A stretch of 64,000 nt of DNA from Neofusicoccum parvum (taxonomy: Eukaryota; Ascomycota; Dothideomycetes; Botryosphaeriales; Botryosphaeriaceae): the NCBI GenBank assembly GCA_020912385.1, contig CP087209.1, positions 1,426,001 to 1,490,000 on the forward strand. The letters run 5' to 3'. Under the pieces are notes generated by a model, which did not search any database, was not told the DNA's origin, and saw only the letters and a list, made by a program, of their open reading frames with translations. Positions 10,479 to 21,200 of the stretch are shown here, one piece after another. A program made the position numbers and the translations under genes. Positions within the stretch are counted from its first letter, which is position 1; each line of letters opens with the position of its first letter.

Positions 10479-13147
10479 ATGGGACTGCGGTTGAGAATCT
10501 CGAGCTCGAGGCCATCACCAAAAGCTTGCAGGAACTTAGTCAGGAAATTGCAGCTGGAAATCGCAACCTCACTAAAGCCGATAAACAGCTCAAGGAATTG
10601 TGCGACGGTTGCCAGAAGGTGACACGAGAGTTGCTGGAGCTTGTACAAAAGCTAAAGGGTGCTAACTCTCATGCGAGATGGAGATCATTCCGGCAGGCGG
10701 CACTCACCATTTGGAAAGAGAAGGAAGTTCGCACTTTGATTGATCGACTCGAGCGATATCGGCGTCAAATCGACACTGCCCTCCTGGTGACTCTCAGACA
10801 GAGCATCGAGAAGATTGACCCAGAGTTTACACGGTCGGCCAGCAACGTTAGTGCAGAGATCCTCGGAAAGTCGCAGTTTGATCCAACAAATTCCTGGAAA
10901 GCTAAACTTATCGACGAGCTACACCGAAACAATTGGACATTAAAGAACGAGCAAGACATGACCATGTTCTCTGCATACTTCACGAAATCTGCGAACATTC
11001 ACTACGATCAGCATCAACAACTGCGGATTCTCGAAACCCTCCGCTTCCCAGACATTGCCGATCGATATGAACGAATAGAGGAAGCCCACAAGAAAACATT
11101 CGAGTGGATATTCTCTACACCTGGCCAGGACGAGGTACAAGTTCCGTCGGCTCCACTGGATCATGAACAAAATCCAAAACGTCGTGTTGAATTTGTGCAG
11201 TGGCTGCGCAGCGACAGAAACCTTTTTTGGATTACTGGAAAACCAGGGGCAGGAAAATCGACACTGATGAAGTATCTCTACAATGATAGCCGAATAGAAT
11301 CGCATTTGGAGTCCTGGAAGGGTAAAACCCAGCTTGTCAAAGTTTCTTTCTTTTTTTGGAATTCAGGAATCTTTATGCAGATGTTGAAGATGGGCCTTCT
11401 TTGAGCAATCTTTCATGAGGTATTGAATGAAATCTTAGAGGAAGTGCTGTGTTATTTTTTAGATCGGTGGCAATATCAGGAGCTTTTCGGTTTCGACACT
11501 CGCCCGTGGTCGTGGCTGGAATTGACGAAGGCATTCGAGACTCTTATCTCTACAGAGTCAAGAAAGTTCTTCTTCGTCATTGACGGTCTTGATAAATTTG
11601 AGGGCGACTCCACGGAACTCGCAGCCTGGATCATCAAGGCCTCATCAAGACCAAATGTCAAACTATGCGTTGCCAGTAGACCCTGGCTCGTGTTTGAGGA
11701 GTCGTTCAAATCATTACCTTCCCTCCGGGTCGAGACCTTGACGGCACCTGATATTCGGCTATTCACCACGGAGCAGCTCGGATCCAGCGAGATGTTCATG
11801 AAGCTTCAAGACGTTGAACCAGACCGCGCCAAAGCTCTTGTTCTTGAAGTTCTTGAAAAATCATCCGGCGTCTTCCTGTGGGTTCGACTTGTTGTCATGT
11901 CTTTGCTGGACGGGCTCCGAGACGGAGATACCGTAACCGATCTGCAGAAAAGACTCGAAGAACTGCCGCCTGATCTTGAAAAGCTCTTTCAGAAGATTTT
12001 CAATGATCTTAAGCCTGAGTATCTTCGCCAAGCATCAAGAATGATCCGAATCATCCTGGCATCAGAGAAACCTCTCACATTGTTGTTGCTATCATTCACA
12101 CACCACACAATCCAAGAAGCTATATCTTCAGGGATCGAGCCACTTGACGACGAAAGGACCTTGTTCTGTGTCGAGTCAGCGAGACGTCGGCTCAACAGCC
12201 GTTGCAAAGGTCTTCTTGAGGCACCGACTTTCAACACGGATGGACCACATGCAACAGTTCAATTTTTGCACAGAACTGTTCGAGACTTCGTTTGCAGAGA
12301 AGACATCTACTCCTACTTACGCGGAATTGAGGAGACTTTCGATCCGCATCAGGCCATCTGTGCTTCTCAAATGCTCCGTCTAAAATCACTTTCCAGCATT
12401 CAACCCGAAGAAAAATTTCAATCCGCATTCAATGAGTCATTCACAGATGCTGCAGAACTCTCAGAGAAGTTCCGATCAGCCGATGACGCACTCAAAGCAT
12501 CTGTGGTCATTGAGCTCGAGCGAGCAGGCAATGCCATTTACAAACGAACTTTCGGCGACGCTAAACGCGATGTTCTCGAGATGGATGCAAAGACCTTTTA
12601 TGAATGCCCGTCGTTGTCAATCTTGTATTTTCCGAATGAGGCTCAGTACGTCTTCAAAGACTATTTTGAATGGGCGATCCACATGGGCCTCCTCTCCTAT
12701 GTCCGACACACTGCCCCAGCACAAGTGCATGACGGTCACAATACCTTATCAAGGTATTTACATGTTGCTGTACGCACTGCGATCACGCGTTCTGGTTGCC
12801 TTCCCGTATCAGCAGCCATTGAATTGATCAGTGCATTGCTCAGCATCCAGACAGACCAGGTACAGCGTGGTCTTATTCTGCAAGGTCCCTCGCGGTTTTT
12901 AAGAGAAGAGCTTTTGCTTTACAAAACGAATCATCATGATCAAGCATGGGATGTCGGTTTAAGATTACTGGAACTTTTCAGTCAGAATGGTGCGATGCCC
13001 CCTGTATACACTAGCGGATGCTCCGAAGAAGAAGTCCTGCGCAAGCTGAGCTCACAATGGATACGTTTGTACGATGATATTGATCGTCGTACGAAGTTCT
13101 GTTTGACATCCCTTCTCGTTAGGAGTCGGGTTTTCGGTCGTAAATGA

Positions 13148-14413
13148 TTCATTCTCTTTCACTTTCACTAGTGTATATATATCCTCTTTAGTCATGCAAT
13201 ATAAGCAGTTCTATCAAATGTCATTACAGAGCTTCTCTATCTAAGAACCATTAATATTTCCTCCAGAAGTTTCTAAAACAACCACCAGATTAAAAATTCT
13301 AGAATTCCAGGAATTGGATGGCAAATAAGAAAGTGGCAAAGAGCGCATCACACTGGTTCGATCGTCTAGCGAGATCCGACTAGTCTCCGAGCTCATCTCT
13401 CAGGTGCCACTTTCTCTGAAGCAGCTCCGTATGATCTACTCGCTGCCCTCGGCAATCGAAGCTCAGGAAGTCAATGGGCTGCTGGCTGACCGTAACCAGT
13501 CCGACCCTCCCACCGCACTCTTTTTGCGCTACCATCTAATTCAACAAACAATATCACCGGCACGTATCGCCAGTCACCATGTCCACTTCTGCTGGATGCC
13601 CACGTCGTAGCGGCCTTCGTGAGCCCAGATTATCTCCTCGGAAGATTGAAAAGAGGAATCAGATAGAATTCCTGAGCCGCACATCCTACATGCAGGGGCA
13701 GTTCCACCGAAAAGTTGCGAATGATTCCTCCTTATCCTGAACCGGAGATGGAATGATTGCCAATTAATCATTTGAGATCCGCTTGGAGAAGCTACTGCAA
13801 CTTGAGAAGAAAATGATTCGAGGGAGTGGCCAGTAAGATTTGGTTGCTTGTTGCAATTGAGAATTGTTTCTCGTCCTACTGAAAAGTTCAAAACTTAGAG
13901 GTAAGAGAAAACATGGCCATCGACGCAGCTGTTCCGACAGCACATCAAGAAACCACCAAAGTAAACCCCCGAGACTTGAGGATGATTTAATGGTGCAACT
14001 ATTGCCCGAGCCTTTTTTTTTTCTCGTCGGAACTTACGTAGAGGGTAAGTGTAAGTGTAGGCCTTCTAGGCAGGAAACAGCCCTTGATTCACAGAACATT
14101 GCTTGACAGGGTAGGGACTTGATTGAACTGACACAAGTCATAGAAATACGTGACCGCGTACCCCAAGTCTTCGCTTTGATCCTCCAGCCTGGATACGGTC
14201 ACCTCTGAGACACTCGCTCTCTTATCTTCACTTGCATGTGGCAAGCGAATCTAAATGCATGACACAGGATCACAGACCCGCATTGAGCAAAGACATGAAA
14301 AAAAAAGACCTCCGGAAACAACAATTCGATACGCCACCACCGCTCCGCAGCTGCACCTCCAAACAGGCCTTCCCCGGAACCCGAACCGCCCGGACGCTAC
14401 AAAACAGCCGGCA
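13148..14413. other. Intergenic, NLR-SDR
   Basis: About 1.27 kb between convergent genes. It starts AT-rich (probable NLR 3' end near 13170-13260) and has a T-tract near 14010. Small open frames (13404-13610, 13574-13891, 13864-14106) lack recognisable content or good splice partners. No supported feature. Confidence 0.5.
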
Positions 14414-15181
14414 TCAGTCCACAAAAAGCCCGCCGTTCGCAAACAGATGCTCTCCGTTGATCCACCTCGCCTTCTCCTCGCACAGGAAGCCCACGGCGAA
14501 CGCAATCTCGCTCGGATCGCCCATCCTCTTCCCAACCGGCGTCGCGTCGATGGTCGGCTGCAGGACCTTCATGGCCTCCTCGCCGGCGGCGGCGAAGCCC
14601 TCGGTCATGGTGGGGCCGGGGGAGACGGCGTTGACGGTGCAGCCGTACTTGGGCGGCAGCTCCTTTGCCCAGCAGCGGGTGAAGGCGTCGACCATGCCCT
14701 TGGTGCCGGCGTAGATGGACTGCAGCGGCGGGGCGCCGCGGGCCGACACGCTGCAGATGTTGACGACGCGGCCGGCGCCTTTGGTGATGTGCGGCAGCGC
14801 GGCCTGCGTCAGCAGGAAGGTGCCGCGCGCGTTGAGGTTGACCAGCGCGTCCCAGTGCGCCAGCGTCTGCTCCTCGAGCGGCAGGTTGATCGCCACGGCC
14901 GCGTTGTTGACCACGATGTCCAGCCGCCCGAAGGCCCGCACCGCCGCGTCGACGAGCGCGGCGGGCCCGGTCGTCGTCGAAATGTCGGCCTCGACGGCCA
15001 GGGCGCGCGACGCCGGCAGCGACGATACCACCTTGTCGGCTTCGGCGGCGAGCGAGGCGAAGGGGTAGTTGATGACCACGGTCGCGCCGCGCGAGGAGAG
15101 CTCGCGCGCGATGGCGGCGCCGATGCCCGAGCTGGAGCCGGAGATGACGGCGACCTTGCCGGCGAGGGTCTGCTCGGCCAT
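14414..15181 (-). CDS. Short-chain dehydrogenase/reductase
   Basis: A classical SDR using NAD(P)H to reduce a ketone or oxidise an alcohol; 255 residues, one exon. The cofactor loop is SGSSSGIG at residues 14-21 (the usual first Thr/Gly is Ser), with NNA at 92-94, catalytic Asn117, Ser144, Tyr157 and Lys161 (YAGTK), and the SPGPTMTEGF loop after strand beta-6. The C-terminus INGEHLFANGGLFVD is typical of 3-oxoacyl-reductase-like and versicolorin-reductase-like SDRs. The start is MAEQTLAGKVAVISG; an in-frame extension upstream shows no SDR similarity. It lies tandem with the FAD oxidase at 15698 on the same strand, 516 bases away, so a joint pathway is possible. The substrate is unknown. Confidence 0.92.
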   Translation of the reverse strand: MAEQTLAGKVAVISGSSSGIGAAIARELSSRGATVVINYPFASLAAEADKVVSSLPASRALAVEADISTTTGPAALVDAAVRAFGRLDIVVNNAAVAINLPLEEQTLAHWDALVNLNARGTFLLTQAALPHITKGAGRVVNICSVSARGAPPLQSIYAGTKGMVDAFTRCWAKELPPKYGCTVNAVSPGPTMTEGFAAAGEEAMKVLQPTIDATPVGKRMGDPSEIAFAVGFLCEEKARWINGEHLFANGGLFVD

Positions 15182-15697
15182 TTTGGGAAGGTGGTTGCGG
15201 GGTGGGGAGGCCGTGGGGGGTGGATGACTTGGGTCTCTTTTCCTGCTCTTCTCTTCTTTCTCGCTTGCTTCCTTGCTGCTGAATTGGTCGGGGCCTCGTG
15301 TGTCCGCGTCTTGGCCCCAGTGCAGGCTTCCTCTTTGGATATTTGTCGACTTCTGCGGTGGTCCAGACGCCGCGAGCTTACCGAAGGGATGACGCGGAGG
15401 CCGTCCGGATAGTGGGCCACGCGCTCCGCAGGTCCCCCTGTCCCCCAGGGCCACCCGTGTGGCGGCTGTACCCGCACCGGTCCCGTCGCAACCCCGCATG
15501 CTCTCGTCGCACACCCGAGCTCGCCGAAGGGACCCTTGCGTCGCCCCGGAGCACTGCGCATACTCGTATTGCCAAATCGGGCCGTTGGGCAGTCAGCTTA
15601 CAACTTAGGAAAGCGGCGAGGCCGATCAATTGGAGCGTGGTGAAGGGACTCTGGATTTCTGCCGAGCACTGAGATGGCAACATCGATGTCTCTACGT
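15182..15697. other. Intergenic, SDR-FAD oxidase
   Basis: 516 bases, the 5' region of the SDR (minus strand) and 3' region of the oxidase. Small GC-rich frames on both strands are not credible genes. No clear motif seen. Confidence 0.5.
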
Positions 15698-17185
15698 CTA
15701 AAGCTTTGCAGCCCACTCATGCACGTTCGCCAGGCCGCTCTGCCTCGACTTGTCCCCCGCGTCGAGGTACCCGCAGATCCTGCCCTCGGGATCCCACTTC
15801 CTGCGCAGCTCCATCAGCCTCGCGCCCTCCTTCTCCCCCCAGAATCGCGTCCGGCGGACCTGGAAGTCCGAGTCGCCGAGGTACGCGCCCTCCGAGTGCT
15901 TCTCGACGTCCGCCATGATGGCCCGCACCCAGCTGCTGGCCAGCTCGTCGTCCTTGGCGTCTTCGTAGATGGAGTAGGTCGCGAAGTAGTGGTCGGTCTG
16001 CATGCTGAGTGCCATGTCCTTCAGCTGCCTCCGCGTGCCCGGCGACATGGAGTACCACAGCGAGAACGTCTTCTTGGTGGGGAGCGTGGTGAAGGCTTCC
16101 TCCAGGACCGACGCGACGTCGGCGTCGTTGGAGATGTAGGCGTTGTCGACGCGGTAGCGGTGGCGTTCGGGATTGGCTGCGCCCTGGTTGATGTATTCGT
16201 TTTGCAGGCTTGTCTCTCCGTTGAACATCTTGTTCACAGTGCCGGGCGGATGGCTGTCTTCGGCCGGCTGCAGCGCTTTCCTGGCCTCTTCGGGATCGTT
16301 CTTGAAGACGACGAGGAGGACGGTGTGGACAATCTCATCCGATCCCGGCGGGTAGGATGCAACGAGGACAATCTCCGTGTCAGAATCGTAGTCATCGGTG
16401 ATCTGCACGCGTAAGTATCACAGGATATACTGGGGCTGATTGCAATGCACAACTTACACTCAAGATCCACTTCATTGCTTTCTTGAAGTCTTTGTTGGCA
16501 TAGCTGTACGCCGATGATCTCATGCAGCTGTACGAAGGCCTTGTTTGGAGATGGAATCTGGTCACAACAGCCGGGAAGCCGGGTCCTGCGCCGCGAGCCG
16601 CCCACAGTAGTTCGCTGTTTTCCTGCTCGGTGCAGTGGAGTTGTCTGCCATCGGCTGTGACAACATCAATGGCAACGATCTGCTCGCAGGCCCACCCCCA
16701 ATTCTGATGCGGGTCAGCCAATGCGCGTCTGTTCCTGGAGTTCATGGCAGACTTACCTTGCAGTTCCAGCCCATGCCGCCCTGCAACAGGAATCCCCCCA
16801 GACCGACATCAGGACAATGACCACCGGCGAAGAGGCGACCCTTGGTTGTGAGGAAGCCATTGAGAATCCGGCCAGTCGTGCTCGGAGACACCTTGACGAT
16901 GCCGGTCTTCTCGTCCAAGTCCACTTGCGTGTACTTGCCAAGGTCGAGAAGAATTGCATCGTCCCTCACGCTCCACGCCGCCCAGGAGTGGCCGCCCGAG
17001 CGGACGGAGAGCCTGCATTGCCTCTCGCGGGCGAGACGGACAGCCTCGACAATGTGCGACTCTTCAGTGGCCTCGACCACGGCAGCGGGATACCTGTCGG
17101 GCCTGCGGTGGTTGAAGACACGCCCAATGCGGGCATGCTCGTACGCGTCGCTCGCGTCTTTCCACGTGATTGGAAGAGCCGCCAT
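15698..17185 (-). CDS. Berberine-bridge-type FAD oxidase, GOOX-like
   Basis: A PCMH-type flavoprotein that oxidises sugars, alcohols or secondary-metabolite intermediates with O2. Exons on the minus strand: 17185-16757, 16703-16458, 16402-15698; product 459 residues. His66 in RSGGHSW and Cys124 in GGHCPDVGLGG lie 58 apart, matching the pair (His70/Cys130) that attaches FAD twice in glucooligosaccharide oxidase. GMGWNCK-NWGWACEQIV spans the first splice site and confirms it. The C-terminal BBE segment holds RFWGEKEGARLMELRRKWDPEG. No signal peptide is evident at the chosen start, unusual for secreted GOOX enzymes, so a metabolic role inside the cell is as likely. Its neighbours are an SDR in tandem and a divergent MFS transporter. 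Confidence 0.9.
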
Positions 17186-17984
17186 TGTGTGCTCTCTTGA
17201 CAAATCAAAACGGGCGATAAGTAACGCAGAGATCCGGAAGTTCCTGGGAAGTGGTTTTTCTGAACGCCTCCCCCGACAGCCTAGCGAAGTCAAATATCAG
17301 CTTGACTGCCTGGAACTGCACTGCGGTAGATGCCTCGGAGGTCCCGACAGCCGCAGGCGGTGTTGATGGGTTGCCAATACCAACGCGGTCGAGGAGTGCA
17401 GTCTCGGGACCACGTCCGCAGCGCACGAGTGTGGGCGCTAGCGGAGACGCAGCAATACCCTCGGCCCCCACGATCGGCAAACCCGCCGTGCGGTGCATGG
17501 GGCCCTGGACATCCCGAACTCCGGACGAGAAGACGCGCACGGATGGGCGAGAAAAGGCGTCTGACTCTTGCGCTTTGGATCTGGGGCCCCGCACTGTGGC
17601 TTGCGCGGAGGAATGAGAGGCTAAGCTGGACGCAGGGATCTAGACTGCGGACGCGAGGGCTTCGCTCCCCTCCCCCCCAACGCTCCGGCCTGGCGCTGGA
17701 GAGGCTGGCGGCCAGCTTGCAAAGGTGGGCCCGATGCACACCCGGCCCAAGCCGCGGACCCCCATGGGGCGGAAGGGTATGGGGGATGTGCCGTGCAGGG
17801 ATGGCCGGCCAATGACACGGCTATCGTTTCGCATCTGCACTGCAGGCATGTAAATGGCCCTGCACGAGCACCTCGTTTTTGTGTTTCCTCATCGCCACGT
17901 CAAAGGTGCATCGACACCATCACCTTTCGACTCGTGCGCTGCGAGAAGGCAAGATACACTTTCTCAGAAAGAGCTTTGGCAGTC
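17186..17984. promoter_or_regulatory. Divergent promoter, FAD oxidase and MFS transporter
   Basis: This 799-base GC-rich stretch is the only sequence between the divergent oxidase and transporter starts, so it must hold both promoters. I could not single out a convincing regulator site or TATA box. Open frames here on both strands are GC-driven and overlap each other. Confidence 0.4.
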
Positions 17985-20000
17985 ATGGCCGTCAAGACGA
18001 TCGAGACCAAGGATGGTCTGAAGAAGCAGCAGACACTGGGCAGTCTGCGTCTTCGCCATCATGAAACGAACGAGATCATCCTCATCCCAACGCCGTCCGA
18101 CGAGTGAGTGAAGCAGTCCTGATGCTGGAGCCACGAACGCACGCTGACCCTCCGTTCTGCAGCCCCAACGACCCTCTGAACTGGCAAGTCCTCACAACAC
18201 CCACCGCACCCCCTCGGAAAAGGGGCTAACCAACCACCCCCACAGGTCGCGCGCCTACAGGTACTACCTCGCCATCCTGCTCTCGCTCGCCATCTTCTTC
18301 AGCAACTTCCTGGCCGCCGGGCCGACCGTCTCGATGGTCGAGATCACGACCGACTTCTTCGGGCCGCCGGGCCCGCAGTTCGAGAGCTACATCGCCAAGG
18401 CATCCTACTTCTTCACGACGACGGCGCTGCTGCAGGGCATGAGCAACCTGCTCTGGATGCCGCTGATCGTCAAGTTCGGCCGGCGCCCCATCTACGTCGT
18501 CTCGTTCGTGCTGTACACGGCGTGCGCGGCCTGGGCCGGCGGCGCGACCTCGTACGGCAGCGAGCTGGCGGCACGCATCCTGATGGGCGCCGGCGCGGGC
18601 GCCTCCGAGACGCTGGCCCCGCTGACCATCTCCGACATCTTCTTCCTGCACGAGCGCGGCACCGTCATGGCGTGAGTTGGCCCCGATTCCCCCATCCCCA
18701 CCACCGCGGGGACTCTCCTGCTGACACGTGAACCGCCCAGCATCTACACGTGCTTCCTGGGCGCCGGCGTCGGCGGCGGCATCCTCGTCTGCGGGCTCGT
18801 CAGCATCGGCCTGCACTGGCGCTACTGCTACTGGATCGCCGTCGCGCTCATCGGCACGGCCACCATCCTCATCATCCTCACCTTCCCGGAGACCGAGTAC
18901 GACCGGTCGGCGGCCGGCGCCTCGGACGCGGACTCGATCAAGGAGGTCGAGTTCCGCAAGGGCTCGGGCGCGGGCTTCGCGGTCGAGTCGCGGCTGGAGC
19001 ACGCGCCGACGGCGTCGACGGCCGGGGGCAACCGGCCGGACGTGCCGCACCAGAAGCGGTCGTTCGTGCGCGACCTGCGCGTCTTCTCGGGCGTGCACAC
19101 GCGCGAGAGCCTGTGGAAGCTGTTCTGGCGGCCGGTGGTGCTGCTGACGCTGCCGCCCATCCTGTGGGCCACGCTCGTCATGGCCGTCACCATCGGCTTC
19201 CTCGTCGCCATCACCTCCAACTTCGCCTCCGCCTTCTCCACCGCCTACGGCTTCCAGCCGTGGCAGTCCGGCCTCTGCTTCATCTCCAGCATCCTCGGCT
19301 CCCTCATCGGCATCTTCTTCGGCGGCAACTTCTCCGACTGGATCGCCGACTGGCTGACCAGGCGCAACGGCGGCGTCAGGGAGCCCGAGATGCGCCTGCC
19401 CGCCATGATGATCAGCGTCGTCACCGCGCCGCTGTCGTTGGTGCTGTACGGGGAGGGCATCGGGCTGCAGCTGCACTGGATGTGCGCGACGATCGGGCTG
19501 GGGTTGCGTAAGTTCCGCCCGCTCTCTGCCTCACTCATCCCAGACCGCCGGACGAGACGTGTTTTCAGGAGAGAACACGGAAGTGCTGACTTGATTCCGT
19601 GCCGCAGTCAACTTCTCCATCGTCCAGGCCACCAACGTCAGCCTCGTCTACACCATCGACGCCTACCGCCCCGTCGCCGGCGAGGTCACCGTCACCCAGT
19701 TCGCCTTCAAGTGTACGTTGTCTCTTTCCCTCCCTTTTCCGTCGATCCCGGTACGTGAGCTGACATCGTTCCTCCCGCACAGCCGCCTTCGGCTTCCTCC
19801 TCTCCTTCTACACCAACCCCTGGATCGCCCAGTCCGGCTACGAGCGCTCCTTTGGCGCCATGGCCGGCATCAGCGGCGCCGTCATGCTCGGATGGATCCC
19901 CTTCTACGTCTTCGGCAGGCGCATCCGGCACGCAACCTGGCAATGGGGATTCGTCCGGAAGCTGGCGCATTGGGACGAAGATCGTGAGGTCGGTGAGTAA
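17985..20000 (+). CDS. MFS transporter, DHA1-type exporter
   Basis: A 12-helix proton-driven exporter of the drug or metabolite type. Six exons: 17985-18103, 18163-18183, 18246-18671, 18741-19507, 19608-19712, 19783-20000; product 551 residues. The N-terminus runs LIPTPSD-DPNDPLNW-SRAYRYY, the usual cytosolic lead of this fungal family. The segment FGRRPIYVVSF is the helix 2-3 signature loop, and a long charged loop (EYDRSAAGASDADS) separates the two halves. The second intron (18184-18245) uses a GC donor, TG/GCAAGT; no GT alternative keeps the frame. Exon 2 is only 21 bases. The promoter is shared with the FAD oxidase, suggesting export of a product of, or defence against, the same pathway. 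Subgroup assignment is tentative. Confidence 0.88.
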
Positions 20001-21200
20001 AGAAAAAAATTCGAGGATCGTGCCTCTACGAAAAAAAAAACCCCCCAAGAGAAGGCAGGATGTATTCTGCGCGTGGACGGAAGTGGATGTTGCGGCGTTG
20101 ATGTGGCGGAGCTGCATGTTTCTTTCATGAAATGATGACCCGATGATTGTACTTCTTGATGGCTCGAGCGTTCATTGCAGTGGTGCGAATGTCTCCTGAT
20201 GTTTTCCTGGTATGCCTGTACAGTTGCAGAACGCGTGGGGAACTCCAGGGCGGACATTTTCCAAAGGAATGTCAGGCCGGTCAGTCGAGTCTAATTGCAC
20301 ATAACTTTCTTCCCCCCACAAAACTCTATCCCCAGAATCTGTGAAATGACTTGCATGGAGCTCTCGTAATCTCGCGCCATGACTCTTCACAGGTAGCAAC
20401 CGTTCGCTGCTTTTTCGAAAGCACACGAGATGTGACTTGGACCTTCGCATGGGAGACGGCGCTCGACCTGTCCGGCAACCCCGGATGCCATTCGTCGCGT
20501 CCCGTCTGCCCCCAACTCCCGAGTCGTGGGGGGGACTACTCTCTCAATATTATTCAGCGAAGAGGAGCCCCGGCCAGCGCCACACCCGTCTCCGCGCGGA
20601 GTTCTCCACACGCCAACGCTTGCGATGCGTGACCTCGTTCCTGCTCCCTCGACGATGGCTGGCCCTGGGTCCGTGCCACGCACGCACGCCGCCGCCGCCA
20701 CCGTTCGGGTCCTCCACCCGAATGTGGTCCCGAGAACGCGAACCAAACCCACCAGAACCACCACGGCGGCTGGCCGCCAAAAAACGCGTCGGCGCGTGAT
20801 ATATTCTCTCTCTCGTCTGGGCCACCCGGGCTTCGGCAGTTGCAAAGGCTCCGGAAGGGGCGCCAGGGAGGAGGGGGCGGTTCGAGATCGCAGTCTGGCT
20901 GCTGCGTTCGCGCGTTCAGCCTCCATGTGGGCGCCGGGAGGGGCTCGGTGTTAAGGAAAGCGCGCGTTGCGCGGGAGTGTGGCGGTTCGCGATGTGGAGA
21001 GAGGGTGCGTCTGTAGCTGGTCTGCCTGGTGCGGGCAGCCCTGCGGATCAAGTACTTTATTCGTTTCAACCAGCTCGACCTAACCTGTTACCCGTCACCT
21101 GCAGACATTGCCTTGCCTTCTTTCTCCTCGTTCTTGTCGTTGCTTATGGGCTTGCTGCAGACCATTTGATCAACACTACCCGCCTTAACTCATCAACACC
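20001..21200. other. Intergenic, MFS-monooxygenase
   Basis: 1.2 kb between two plus-strand genes. An A-tract followed by a C-tract lies at 20030-20047, just after the transporter. The middle part is GC-rich with many overlapping open frames on both strands, none with recognisable content. The last 150 bases form a T/C-rich leader to the monooxygenase start. No supported feature. Confidence 0.5.

Larger units (their letters stand above)
9913..13147 (+). pseudogene. NACHT-domain NLR, disrupted by solo LTR and stop
   Basis: A fungal STAND/NLR gene. Such proteins act in heterokaryon incompatibility and self/non-self recognition. Exonic sequence is 9913-10015 and 10479-13147. The first part starts MDPASAIGLAASIIQ, the common N-terminus of these NLRs; it is interrupted by a 458-base LTR plus target duplication and resumes in frame. 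The NACHT core follows: Walker A GKPGAGKST at 11237-11263 and Walker B FFFVIDGLD with the Asp at 11582. A C-terminal region with the FLHRTVRDF block resembles DUF7791. No ankyrin, WD40 or TPR repeats are present. A TGA at 11402-11404 interrupts LL-AIFHEVL, and the same frame continues for 580 codons. Without the LTR the frame would be 923 codons including that stop. The gene has no clear intron. It is probably non-functional, although a fragment from 10479 could still be transcribed. Confidence 0.88.

Noticed and set aside
14255..15412. 385-codon plus-strand frame over the SDR
   Set aside because: Low-complexity mirror translation; the minus strand carries the full SDR motif set.
18226..19476. 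416-codon open frame on the minus strand opposite the MFS transporter
   Set aside because: Arg/Ala/Gly/Asp-rich shadow of third-position GC in the real gene; no recognisable sequence.
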